Source of the DNA: Sulfuricurvum sp.
GTDB taxonomy: Bacteria; Campylobacterota; Campylobacteria; Campylobacterales; Sulfurimonadaceae
Assembly (NCBI GenBank): GCA_024635855.1
Contig: JAGXHZ010000154.1
Coordinates: forward strand, 1 to 16,307
Length of the DNA: 16,307 nucleotides
Reading direction: 5' to 3'
The notes beneath the pieces were generated by a model. It did not search any database. It saw only the letters and a program-made list of their open reading frames with translations, and was not told the origin of the DNA. This document shows positions 1 to 6,631 of the stretch, piece after piece. The position numbers were made by a program, and so were the translations under genes. Each line of letters begins with the position of its first letter. Position 1 is the first letter of the stretch.

Positions 1-468
1 CCACTCCAGCTCAAAACATCTTTCTCTTGCGATATGCCCTTTTAGATAACGCCAAAATCCTGCGGGCGCTACGATGATACACTCAGGATTTTTTTTCAGC
101 AGGCTCAAAACTGAAGGCTTGTCAAAATGGTCATAATGGGCATGGGTTAAGAGGATGACATCGGCATGCAGTTTCTCGCGAGGTATCGGCAGTACAGTGT
201 GGCGTGTATACATCGGGATGGACTCCAATACAGGGTCGACAGCAATGTGTTTGTTGTCTAATCCAATCCAAAGGGTTGCATGTCCCATCCAAAGCGTATA
301 ATCACCATCAGGGAGCTTGTCGCGATGTTGAACAGACATTGAGCTGATTGATTTGTCCTTTGCAGTGAAGCGCTTGGAAAGCTGCCATTTTAAAATGGTC
401 ATAAATGAAATTTTAGGAGAGGTATACGTTAGATTCATAAAGTTCTCAATGGGTAGAAGGTGTGACAT
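1..468 (-). CDS. MBL-fold metal-dependent hydrolase (UlaG/NAPE-PLD-like), N-terminal part
   Basis: This gene runs off the left edge of the window; 156 codons are visible and its C-terminus lies outside. It belongs to the metallo-beta-lactamase fold: residues 109-114 read HAHYDH, the HxHxDH metal-binding motif, preceded by the strand DVILLT. Upstream, WMGHATLWIG (60-69) and the strand ending in VDPVL (78-81) are typical of the UlaG/NAPE-PLD-like branch, which hydrolyses lactones or phosphodiesters; the substrate cannot be told. No signal peptide is obvious, so a cytoplasmic enzyme is likely. The start is uncertain. The ATG at 468 lacks a clear Shine-Dalgarno sequence and lies 11 nt behind a hairpin, so the ATG at 438 or 402 could be used instead. 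The family call is firm, the function is not. Confidence 0.8.
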   Translation of the reverse strand, partial: MSHLLPIENFMNLTYTSPKISFMTILKWQLSKRFTAKDKSISSMSVQHRDKLPDGDYTLWMGHATLWIGLDNKHIAVDPVLESIPMYTRHTVLPIPREKLHADVILLTHAHYDHFDKPSVLSLLKKNPECIIVAPAGFWRYLKGHIARERCFELEW

Positions 469-479
469 TATAGTAACAA

Positions 480-499
480 CTCACCATAAAGATGGTGAG
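480..499 (-). terminator. Hairpin behind the YjfB-like gene, possible terminator
   Basis: A perfect inverted repeat, CTCACCAT - AAAG - ATGGTGAG, gives an 8-bp stem with a 4-nt loop. It starts 4 nt past the stop codon of the small minus-strand gene. On the minus strand it is followed by TTGTTACTAT, only a weak U-tract, so termination would be leaky. It also sits in the leader of the metallo-hydrolase gene and could influence that gene's translation. A second, smaller inverted repeat (GGTCAA/TTGACC, 515-530) lies in the last codons of the small gene. Confidence 0.35.
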
Positions 500-503
500 A
501 AGA

Positions 504-683
504 TTATGCGAGAAGGTCAAGCGTTTGACCAATACCGGTAATAGACGAACCTGAGTTTTGTTGAATAGGAGGCACTTGCGCACTTTCCAATACCTTCATT
601 ACCCCTTGACCTTCTAAATCTATTGCTTTTTTTAAAGCAGATACACTAGAAGCGGTCATCGTATTCGAATTAATAGGATCCAT
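504..683 (-). CDS. YjfB-like putative motility protein (59 aa)
   Basis: This small protein begins MDPINSNTMTASSVSALKKA and ends GQTLDLLA. The layout fits the YjfB-like putative motility family (short proteins found near flagellar or chemotaxis genes, molecular role unknown): an N-terminal MD, a central VSALKKAIDLEGQGVMKVLE helix and a C-terminal GQxLDxxA. I chose the ATG at 683 because AAGGAG lies 6 nt upstream of it. An in-frame ATG at 722 would put the extra 13 codons over the likely promoter. It has no membrane segment or cysteine. It stands alone between a divergent unknown gene and the hydrolase. The family assignment rests on pattern memory, not a search. Confidence 0.6.
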   Translation of the reverse strand: MDPINSNTMTASSVSALKKAIDLEGQGVMKVLESAQVPPIQQNSGSSITGIGQTLDLLA

Positions 684-711
684 TTTTTCTCCTTTATTTG
701 GAGTTATATCT

Positions 712-735
712 ATATCGGACAAAATGAGATTTTTA
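712..735 (-). promoter_or_regulatory. Candidate sigma-28 (FliA) promoter for the YjfB-like gene
   Basis: On the minus strand TAAA (735-732) is followed after 14 nt by CGATAT (717-712), which matches the CGATAT -10 element of Campylobacterota flagellar sigma-28 promoters. The spacing is about 3 nt shorter than in the E. coli FliA consensus. Transcription would start near 705, just before the AAGGAG ribosome site. The link to a motility-family gene supports the call, but the -35 match is short. Confidence 0.35.
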
Positions 736-754
736 TAAATTGTGGCATTAATGG

Positions 755-760
755 TATACT
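755..760 (+). promoter_or_regulatory. Candidate -10 box for the 791-2112 gene pair
   Basis: TATACT lies 30 nt upstream of the ATG at 791, in the divergent intergenic region. No convincing -35 element is seen, which is common in Campylobacterota vegetative promoters. Confidence 0.25.
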
Positions 761-790
761 CCTGTAAATTAAATCATTTATTGGAATAAG

Positions 791-1201
791 ATGAATTTTA
801 ATAATGTAAACAGGGTCAATGTTCTCGTAAAAAAAGCGTATTATACTTCTGAGCGGTTTCAAGTGGATGCAACTTTTGCTTTGCTGTATCATGAACAGCC
901 CTTAAGTGTTGTCGAATTGTCACAGCATGTTAGGATTTCTGATCAGCTTATACAGCTTGATGATAACCATTACTTTGTCATTTTTGCATTTACCAAGCAA
1001 GATAATGCGTATAAGGCGTCACAAAATATCATGTATCGGTTGGATGAATATTTTAAGAATCATACCTCTTGTATTGCACTGGATACATTTGATTCCGCTA
1101 AATCCCCTCAAAGTGTATTAAATCGATTAAATATGATTCTTATCGAAACCCGAAAAAACCCTTATATTCGAATTGAGACCGAAGAGATACTGGATCGTTG
1201 A
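791..1201 (+). CDS. Hypothetical protein (136 aa), possibly a degenerate GGDEF-like fold
   Basis: I do not recognise this protein. It is soluble, has no signal peptide, and has a single cysteine near residue 94. The order is a short N-terminal segment, VDATFALLYHEQ, then a strand-like DDNHYFVIFAF (about 57-67), a long helix to the early 90s, a strand SCIALDTF (about 93-100) and a C-terminal helix with LNRLNMILIE. The alternating strand-helix-strand pattern with an aromatic-rich strand resembles the second half of a diguanylate-cyclase-like fold, but the GGDEF signature and metal ligands are absent, so a catalytic role is unlikely. The ribosome site is weak (GGAATAAG directly before ATG). The transporter gene follows after about 20 nt, so the two are probably co-transcribed. 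Confidence 0.55.
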   Translation: MNFNNVNRVNVLVKKAYYTSERFQVDATFALLYHEQPLSVVELSQHVRISDQLIQLDDNHYFVIFAFTKQDNAYKASQNIMYRLDEYFKNHTSCIALDTFDSAKSPQSVLNRLNMILIETRKNPYIRIETEEILDR

Positions 1202-1224
1202 TATAGTATTTTTTAGGAGAGATG

Positions 1225-2112
1225 ATGGAACAATTTATATTTATTATTGCATTATTGATGATCGGAGTGGTGCTCCAAAAAACCGATGCCCCGACCGATT
1301 TTTCTAAAAGTCTTAATTTTTTTGTTATTTATGTTTCGCTCCCAGCGACGGTTTTAATACAAGTACCTAAAATTCATTTGGACTTTTCCGCATTAAGTGT
1401 GATTCTTATACCTTGGTTGCTGCTTCCGATTGTAATTGCTATTGTTCTTGCTATGACGAGAAATCACCCACCTCATGTTCGTGCAGCACTCCTTTTGGTT
1501 ATCCCTTTAGGAAATACCTCGTTTGTTGGGATACCGATCATTCACACGCTTTTGGGCGAACAGGCAATCCCTTATGTTTTGATGTATGACCAGTTTGGGA
1601 CGTTTTTAATTCTCTCTTTGTATGGAGCGGCGGTGATTGCCCGTTATGAGACCGGATCGTTTCATAAACGACTAATTATCAAAAAACTTCTCTTCTTTCC
1701 ACCGTTTATTTTTCTCCTATTTGCTTTGGTTTTTGGATCAATGCCTGATTCGATACAGCCTTATATTCAACTGCTCTCTTCGACACTCGTCCCTCTTGCT
1801 TTGGTATCTGTAGGGTATTCGATGCGATTAGGAGGAGAGCTTGATTATCCGCTTTTATCCAAAGCTTTGGTTTTAAAGCTTGTGGTGATGCCATTTTTTG
1901 CATTTGGACTTTTATTTGCGATGGGAGTAGAGCCACTTGCTTTGAAGACGGCAGTGTTAGAATCAGGGATGCCCTCGATGATTACGGCGGGAGCACTTGC
2001 AATTGCTTCAGGATTTGCACCTGCTTTGAGTGCTGCATTGGTTGGTTATGGGATTATTGTATCGTTGGTGACATTGCCGTTGATAATGTATGTGATGGAA
2101 AAGTTGATTTAG
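1225..2112 (+). CDS. AEC (auxin efflux carrier) family transporter
   Basis: This is an inner-membrane secondary carrier of about 295 residues with roughly ten hydrophobic helices, the usual size for the bacterial AEC family, which exports or exchanges small organic acids such as malate or malonate. Family marks are the GNTSFVGIPI segment near residue 93 in the first half, a second-half repeat with LVPLALVSVGYSM, and the late helix ESGMPSMITAGALA. Two ATGs are adjacent (1222 and 1225). AGGAG ends at 1219, so the second start has the better spacing (5 nt against 2 nt). The gene follows the 136-aa hypothetical gene closely. It ends 16 nt before the displaced tRNA-Ser fragment, so it is the last chromosomal gene on the left of the island. 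The substrate is unknown. Confidence 0.85.
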   Translation: MEQFIFIIALLMIGVVLQKTDAPTDFSKSLNFFVIYVSLPATVLIQVPKIHLDFSALSVILIPWLLLPIVIAIVLAMTRNHPPHVRAALLLVIPLGNTSFVGIPIIHTLLGEQAIPYVLMYDQFGTFLILSLYGAAVIARYETGSFHKRLIIKKLLFFPPFIFLLFALVFGSMPDSIQPYIQLLSSTLVPLALVSVGYSMRLGGELDYPLLSKALVLKLVVMPFFAFGLLFAMGVEPLALKTAVLESGMPSMITAGALAIASGFAPALSAALVGYGIIVSLVTLPLIMYVMEKLI

Positions 2113-2128
2113 AAGAATTTTTGTGTTG

Positions 2129-2187
2129 TGATGGCGGGCCACTAAGGATTTGAACCTTAGGAGGTTTAACCCTCGCCGGTTTTCAAG
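2129..2187 (-). repeat. Displaced tRNA-Ser 3' fragment, left attachment-site copy
   Basis: These 59 bp are identical to 7211-7269. They cover tRNA-Ser(UGA) from position 32 in the anticodon loop through the variable arm, T-arm and acceptor 3' strand to CCA, plus three bases (TCA). Identity stops at 2188 (G against A at 7270), so the 5' half of the tRNA is missing and no functional tRNA can form. This is best read as the attachment copy at the far end of the island. Confidence 0.85.
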
Positions 2188-2457
2188 GACGTATAAACAA
2201 AGTGCCAAGTAGGTATAGAACTCCCATATAGGAGCTATATTGCGATATTTGCTAAAGTCTAAAATGGGTCTTTTCCGTGCCTCATGCAACGAAAGTATGG
2301 CGGAGAAACTACTTGGTCTAGCGAGGCAGGCATACTTAAGATAATCTTCATTCATGTATCATATTTTTCAGTAATCCTCGTACTATGGCACTTAGTGGGG
2401 CATCTCTCATTTCTGCAACGGCTTATGTATCCGTCTCTTGGATTGCATGCAGTTTAG
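2188..2457. other. Island left end, 270 bp with no confident gene
   Basis: No gene here can be supported. A short inverted repeat, ATATAG-GAG-CTATAT, lies around 2219-2234 and could be an arm-type recombinase site or chance. On the minus strand, the frame ending at 2348 reads coding-like peptides on both sides of a TAA at 2423-2425, including AEMRDAPLSAIVRGLLKN, which may be the worn remnant of a lost gene. A minus-strand open frame with ATG at 2355 runs on through the tRNA fragment and looks accidental. Confidence 0.4.
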
Positions 2458-2865
2458 TTAGTGATTATTTTGCTTGAACTTTAGTTCTACATCTTGAAGA
2501 ATTTTTAAAAAAGTTTTTGCATTTTTTCCACCATATTGGGTTTCTTCAACAAACTCTCCTTTGCCGTTGACAAAATGAAATACGGGACTCGCTTTAACAA
2601 CAAGCTGTTTTGGAGCATCAGATTTCTTAACATTGAGCAATACTGGCACATAGTGCGTGTTGACGTAATCACTCAAATTTTCATCAGAGAAAACTTTTTG
2701 TTCTAAAAAATCGCACGATTCACAACCAGGACGGTGCATATAAACAACCATCGGTTTATTTTCTTTAAGAGCTTTTGCGCTCGCTTCTTTATAGGTATAA
2801 ATCCAGTTGAATTGTGCAGCATTAAGCCCCATCGCTAACAACATCATTATGGCAATTTTTTTCAT
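2458..2865 (-). CDS. Periplasmic thioredoxin-fold protein (CESC), ArsR-regulon member
   Basis: This 135-aa protein has a clear signal peptide (MKKIAIMMLLAMGLNAA, cleavage near residue 17) followed by a thioredoxin fold of the thioredoxin_7/SoxW-like kind. The redox motif is CESC (C48, C51) in the context HRPGCESCDFLE. The cis-proline strand appears as ASPVFHFVNGKG. It probably acts as a periplasmic disulfide reductant or thiol carrier, and the DsbD in the same island is a plausible electron source. GGAG lies 5 nt before the ATG. An inverted repeat matching the arsR operator lies 18 nt upstream of the start, so the same repressor probably controls it. It lies behind arsR on the same strand. 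Its layout matches the broken thioredoxin gene at the other end of the island, with CxxC at the same positions, so the two look like paralogues. Confidence 0.85.
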   Translation of the reverse strand: MKKIAIMMLLAMGLNAAQFNWIYTYKEASAKALKENKPMVVYMHRPGCESCDFLEQKVFSDENLSDYVNTHYVPVLLNVKKSDAPKQLVVKASPVFHFVNGKGEFVEETQYGGKNAKTFLKILQDVELKFKQNNH

Positions 2866-2882
2866 TGTGTCTCCAATTACTT

Positions 2883-2902
2883 ATTTAGCGAATTTGCTAA
2901 AT
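2883..2902. promoter_or_regulatory. Second ArsR-type operator, before the thioredoxin gene
   Basis: The inverted repeat ATTTAGC - 6 nt - GCTAAAT lies 18 nt upstream of the minus-strand thioredoxin ATG (2865). Its core and 6-nt spacer match the repeat at 3377-3400 between arsR and the methyltransferase gene, with 7-bp arms instead of 9-bp arms. A site here could block RNA polymerase at or just after the promoter. Confidence 0.65.
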
Positions 2903-2951
2903 TGATAAACGAATGGTATTGGTTTAAAACTGAAAAACAAATTAAAGGGGA

Positions 2952-3329
2952 TTAAGCTTCCGCCTTCGTATTGTCAAATATATAGGTGCGGTTTTCTTCA
3001 AAGCTATTGACAAGATTCTCAAAGCATCCCGCTATTTCTTTGATTGTCTCAAAATTTGGTTCGATGTAAATTTTACTTGCCACTTTTCGCATTATGATAA
3101 TATCAGCATCTTTAAGCTCTTTAAGATGACGTGAAATCGTTGGTAACGAATAGTTGAAATGCTCAGCAATGGAACTAACACACGTGGCTTGTGCAATGAT
3201 GTCGTCTTTGGGTTTAGTCAGGTCGATAGAACAAGCATAACCTCCGGTAAAGACATTCTTGAAAATCAAGAATCGTGTCTCGTGACCGAGAGCTTTAAAT
3301 ATTTTTATTTTTTTATCCATATCGAGCAT
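2952..3329 (-). CDS. ArsR/SmtB-family winged-helix repressor
   Basis: This protein of about 125 residues carries a winged helix-turn-helix. The opening FKALGHETRFLIFKNVF (11-27) is the usual ArsR first helices, and SSIAEHFNYSLPTISRHLKEL (52-72) is the helix-turn-helix with the family's SxPTxSRHL recognition helix. Cysteines at 33, 50 and 102 could form a thiolate site for As(III) or another soft metal. The classical ELCVCDL motif is absent, and extra residues lie between the first helices and the HTH, so the ligand is uncertain. I chose the ATG at 3329, which has AAGG 8 nt upstream; a GTG at 3338 and an ATG at 3320 are alternatives. A perfect operator-like inverted repeat overlaps its own -35 box, which predicts autorepression. 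It is divergent from the methyltransferase-dsbD operon. Confidence 0.85.
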   Translation of the reverse strand: MLDMDKKIKIFKALGHETRFLIFKNVFTGGYACSIDLTKPKDDIIAQATCVSSIAEHFNYSLPTISRHLKELKDADIIIMRKVASKIYIEPNFETIKEIAGCFENLVNSFEENRTYIFDNTKAEA

Positions 3330-3358
3330 CGGGGGCACCTTGACAATTAATGTGCAAT

Positions 3359-3387
3359 ATTATACCATTGTGCAAACAATTTAGCAA
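3359..3387 (-). promoter_or_regulatory. Promoter of the arsR-type gene
   Basis: On the minus strand TTGCTA (3387-3382) and a perfect TATAAT (3364-3359, preceded by TGG) are separated by 17 nt. The -35 element lies in one arm of the 3377-3400 inverted repeat, so repressor binding would block this promoter. Confidence 0.65.
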
Positions 3388-3400
3388 AATAGCTAAATTG
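3377..3400. promoter_or_regulatory. ArsR-type operator in the divergent promoter region
   Basis: A perfect 9-bp inverted repeat, CAATTTAGC - AAAATA - GCTAAATTG, lies between the divergent arsR and methyltransferase genes. It overlaps the arsR -35 box. On the plus strand it lies 1 nt before a TATACA -10 candidate (3402-3407), so it could shut both promoters. A 7-bp-arm version of the same repeat precedes the thioredoxin gene. Binding by the neighbouring repressor is inferred. Confidence 0.75.
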
Positions 3401-3419
3401 CTATACACAAGGATTCATT

Positions 3420-4802
3420 ATGGCTTCATCAGAATGTGCTACACAAGGGGTTATTGCTCTCTACACCGAATTAGCTCTTAATCCCGAAAAAGATTTTGGC
3501 TGGGACAAAGGGTTAAATAACGCCAAAGCTCACGGCTATAGCGATGGGTGGTTTGATGCTCTTCCTTCGCATCTTTGGGATTACTGTGCCGCTGTCGGCA
3601 ATCCTTTTTCAATCGGAGAGTTTCCTGAAGGCTCGACTGTTTTGGATCTTGGATGCGGAGCGGGTGTTGACGTATGTGTTGCAGCACTGCACGTGGGGAA
3701 AACGGGGAAAGTTATCGGAGTCGATCTAACACCGATGATGGTAGAAACGGCACAACGTCACGCACAGGAAGCTGACTTTGAGACTGTCGAAGTCATTGAA
3801 GGTAATCTTGAGCATCTCCCTATTGAGAACGAAAGTGTTGATATAGTCATCTCTAATGGTGCTATTAATCTCGCCTCCTCGAAGCCAAAAGTATTTGCAG
3901 AAATTTTTCGTGTTTTAAAATCGGATGGAAAGCTCTATTTCGCTGATATGATCGATATTTCTGAGGGAACGTGTGCAACATCGTGCTGTTCGCAAAGTTC
4001 TTCCGGTGACTGGGCTAACTGTGTTGAAGGAACACTCAAAAAAGAAGAGCTCATTGAGATGATGCACGAAGCGGGATTGGTGGATGTTGAGTTTATGGGA
4101 ATCAATCACTACACGACATCATCCATCACCGTTGGAGCTACTTTTAGAGCGACCAAAGGTGATGGAAACGTCAAACAGCGTCACTGGGAAAACGTTTATA
4201 CAACAAAGGATGTGAGTAAAGTCGGCTGGTATCAAGAAACGCCTTCTATGACACTTACTCTTCTAAAAAAAATCGGATCAACGTCCAAAGATCGCATTAT
4301 TGATGTCGGATGTGGGGCTTCTAAGCTTGCGGATGTCTTGATTGATTCAGGCTATAAAGATATTACATTGCTCGATCTTTCCGCCTGTGCATTGGAAATT
4401 ATCAAAAAGCGGCTAGGTACAACGGCTGATTTACCTACTTATTATGTCGGTGATGTCTGCACTTTTTCATCAGCAAAGTTATTTGATGTATGGCACGATC
4501 GTGCAGTGTTTCATTTCCTACAAAAAGAGGAAGAACAGCAAGCTTATCTTGAAACACTGTATAAATCACTCTCTCCTGAAGGTCGCGCCATTATTGGTAC
4601 ATTTGGTGTAAATGGACCCGATAGCTGCAGTGCATTGCCGGTGCGTCAATACAATGAAGAGGAAATGAAAAATCTCGTTCAAGATCATTTTGATATTATC
4701 GAAGTGATTGATGAAACTCATATCACTCCCAGTGGAAGCGAACAACACTATTGCTTTTTTATTTTGAAACCTATTCATCAAGCTAAAGGTTCTCAATGCT
4801 AA
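3420..4802 (+). CDS. Fused double SAM methyltransferase: ArsM-like domain plus second class I domain
   Basis: This 460-aa cytoplasmic protein holds two complete Rossmann methyltransferase domains. Domain 1 (about 10-245) follows the arsenite methyltransferase pattern: VGNPF (59-63), SAM motif I VLDLGCGAG (74-82), GKVIGVDLTPMM, the HLPIENESVDIVISNGAIN block and FRVLKSDGKLYFADM. C201 in WANCVEG sits where ArsM has its conserved GC cysteine, and a CATSCC patch (185-190) adds thiols. The ArsM cysteine before GNP is replaced by V59, although C56 is close. Domain 2 (about 255-450) has HWENVYTTKDVSKVGWYQ, motif I IIDVGCGAS (293-301), LDLSACAL, DVWHDRAVFHFL and GTFGVNGPDSCSALPV, a family usually found as a separate protein of uncertain substrate. 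AAGGA lies 7 nt before the ATG. It is the first gene of the operon and overlaps dsbD by 7 nt. Confidence 0.85.
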   Translation: MASSECATQGVIALYTELALNPEKDFGWDKGLNNAKAHGYSDGWFDALPSHLWDYCAAVGNPFSIGEFPEGSTVLDLGCGAGVDVCVAALHVGKTGKVIGVDLTPMMVETAQRHAQEADFETVEVIEGNLEHLPIENESVDIVISNGAINLASSKPKVFAEIFRVLKSDGKLYFADMIDISEGTCATSCCSQSSSGDWANCVEGTLKKEELIEMMHEAGLVDVEFMGINHYTTSSITVGATFRATKGDGNVKQRHWENVYTTKDVSKVGWYQETPSMTLTLLKKIGSTSKDRIIDVGCGASKLADVLIDSGYKDITLLDLSACALEIIKKRLGTTADLPTYYVGDVCTFSSAKLFDVWHDRAVFHFLQKEEEQQAYLETLYKSLSPEGRAIIGTFGVNGPDSCSALPVRQYNEEEMKNLVQDHFDIIEVIDETHITPSGSEQHYCFFILKPIHQAKGSQC

Positions 4803-6631
4803 AACGTTTATTTTTAATTGTTTTACAAAGCTGTATCACTCTTTTTGGCTCTGAATTTTTAATGCCAGAAGATGCCTTCAAGCCTTCTGCTGTTGTCAAT
4901 AAAAACGGAGATATTGCCGCTAAAATCGAGATAGGTAATCATATCTACCTTTACAAATCAAAACTGCACGCGAAAATTCTTGGCAACAGTGGTATTCAAA
5001 TCGATCACATTACCCTGCCCGAAGGGGTCGATCACAATGGGGAAGCTGTTTTTACGGAATCTCCTCAAATAATCATTACACTTAAAACATCCAAACCGCT
5101 AAGCGGCACAATTCCCGTTACGTTACAGCTTGAGTTTCAAGGGTGTTCCGAAGATGGATTGTGTTATGAACCCATTGTAGAAAAAATAGCTATAAAAATC
5201 AATTCGACAAAGCTTATCTCTGAAGTCGTTAAAGCTCCTGATATTCAAAAAGCTGAGCCCATTGCTCTTCCTGCTGTGGTTAAAAGCGATATCAACATCT
5301 CCAAGCCAACCGTGCGAAAAAGTCCTATCGTTGTATCGGAAACCGATCAAATTACCCAGACATTTATCGAAGGTAATATTCCACTTATTTTATTGACGTT
5401 TTTTACCTTTGGGCTTTTACTCTCCCTTACCCCGTGCATTTTTCCGATGATTCCGATCCTCTCTTCCATCATCGTAGCACAAGGTAAAAATATGAATGCT
5501 ACGCGAGGGTTTATGCTCTCTTTGGTTTATGTCCTTGCTATGTCGGTTGCCTATACGATTGCAGGTGTTTTGGCAGGACTTTTTGGCGGAAATATACAAA
5601 TAGCAATGCAGAATCCGTGGGTTATTTCGACGTTTGCACTCCTCTTTGTAGGGTTGGCGATGTCGATGTTTGGGTTCTTTAAAATAGGGCTTCCTCACTC
5701 GTGGCAAACAAAGCTCTCAAAGTCATCTGAAAATGCCAGTTCCAAAGGTGGTTATATCGGTGTGGCCATTATGGGCTTTTTCTCAGCGTTAATCGTAGGT
5801 CCTTGCGTCGCACCGCCGCTTGCTGGAGCACTTGTCTATATCGGTCAAAGTGGAGATGCACTGCTGGGTGGAGTAGCCCTCTTTGTACTAAGTATCGGAA
5901 TGGGAATTCCCCTACTATTGATCGGCATAGGTGCCGGTAAATATATGCCTCGTCCCGGTGGATGGATGGATACAGTGTCACACATCTTTGGTGTCGTAAT
6001 GCTTGCTATCGCTATTTTAATGCTTAGCCGTATTGTGACGCCATCCATTGCAATGTTGCTGTGGGCTTTCTTGCTTATTATCGTCTCTGTTTATTTTGGA
6101 GCACTTGAATCCCTTCACGGCCATTACAAAGGGATAAAGGCCTTTTATAAAGGGGTCGGGATTATTCTGCTCGCCTATGGTTTGATGCTGCTTTATGGAG
6201 GGGTTAAAGGGGGCGAAAATCCTCTTGCTCCTCTGAGTTTCGCCAATGAGCAACAAGGGGTAGCATCAAAAGAAATCACATTTAAAACGATCCATTCTTC
6301 TGAAGAACTCGATGCAATTTTAGCCGATAGCAAAGGGAAAAAAGTAATGCTTGATTTTTATGCGGACTGGTGTACCTCGTGCAAAGAACTCGATGGCGTC
6401 ACATTTAAAGACCCTGCTGTAATCGAAATACTTAAAAATTATGTATTGCTGCGTGCAGACATAACTAAAAATAGTGATGAAGAAAAAGCACTTACAAAAC
6501 GGTTTGGACTTTTCGGCCCACCTGCAATGATCTTTTTTTGTGAAAAAGGCGTTCAAATCCAAGGTGCTGATTTGAATGGATATAAAGATACCCAAGCATT
6601 TATAACACATATTAAATCATTGGAGAAATAA
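4796..6631 (+). CDS. dsbD: DsbD thiol:disulfide interchange protein
   Basis: This is a full three-domain DsbD (611 aa; E. coli about 565) that carries electrons from cytoplasmic thioredoxin across the inner membrane to periplasmic thiol proteins. It has a signal peptide (1-19). A periplasmic alpha domain has the cysteine pair in GCSEDGLCYEP (C117, C123). A membrane domain of about eight helices (195-470) has LTPCIFPMIP (C214) and VGPCVAPPLAG (C337). The C-terminal periplasmic thioredoxin domain has WCTSCK (C526, C529) and the cis-proline at GPPAM. All six redox cysteines are present. It overlaps the end of the methyltransferase gene by 7 nt and the next thioredoxin gene by 1 nt, so the three are translationally coupled. 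The context suggests it serves the two periplasmic thioredoxins of this island rather than general Dsb or cytochrome c maturation. Confidence 0.92.
   Translation: MLKRLFLIVLQSCITLFGSEFLMPEDAFKPSAVVNKNGDIAAKIEIGNHIYLYKSKLHAKILGNSGIQIDHITLPEGVDHNGEAVFTESPQIIITLKTSKPLSGTIPVTLQLEFQGCSEDGLCYEPIVEKIAIKINSTKLISEVVKAPDIQKAEPIALPAVVKSDINISKPTVRKSPIVVSETDQITQTFIEGNIPLILLTFFTFGLLLSLTPCIFPMIPILSSIIVAQGKNMNATRGFMLSLVYVLAMSVAYTIAGVLAGLFGGNIQIAMQNPWVISTFALLFVGLAMSMFGFFKIGLPHSWQTKLSKSSENASSKGGYIGVAIMGFFSALIVGPCVAPPLAGALVYIGQSGDALLGGVALFVLSIGMGIPLLLIGIGAGKYMPRPGGWMDTVSHIFGVVMLAIAILMLSRIVTPSIAMLLWAFLLIIVSVYFGALESLHGHYKGIKAFYKGVGIILLAYGLMLLYGGVKGGENPLAPLSFANEQQGVASKEITFKTIHSSEELDAILADSKGKKVMLDFYADWCTSCKELDGVTFKDPAVIEILKNYVLLRADITKNSDEEKALTKRFGLFGPPAMIFFCEKGVQIQGADLNGYKDTQAFITHIKSLEK

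Noticed and set aside
515..530. GGTCAA-GCGT-TTGACC as a regulatory operator
   Set aside because: It lies in the last codons of the YjfB-like gene and no matching copy was seen; it is more likely coding constraint or part of the gene-end structure.
2129..2187. Second functional tRNA-Ser
   Set aside because: The 5' half, including D-arm and acceptor 5' strand, is missing after position 2187, so no cloverleaf can form.
2240..2252. Third ArsR operator (TTTGCTAAAGTC)
   Set aside because: Only one half-site, GCTAAA, is present. The partner arm at the 6-nt spacing does not match.
2008..2355. Open frame of 115 codons on the minus strand across the left tRNA fragment
   Set aside because: Its second half reads through tRNA-Ser sequence and into the transporter gene antisense, and no protein family pattern or ribosome site is seen.
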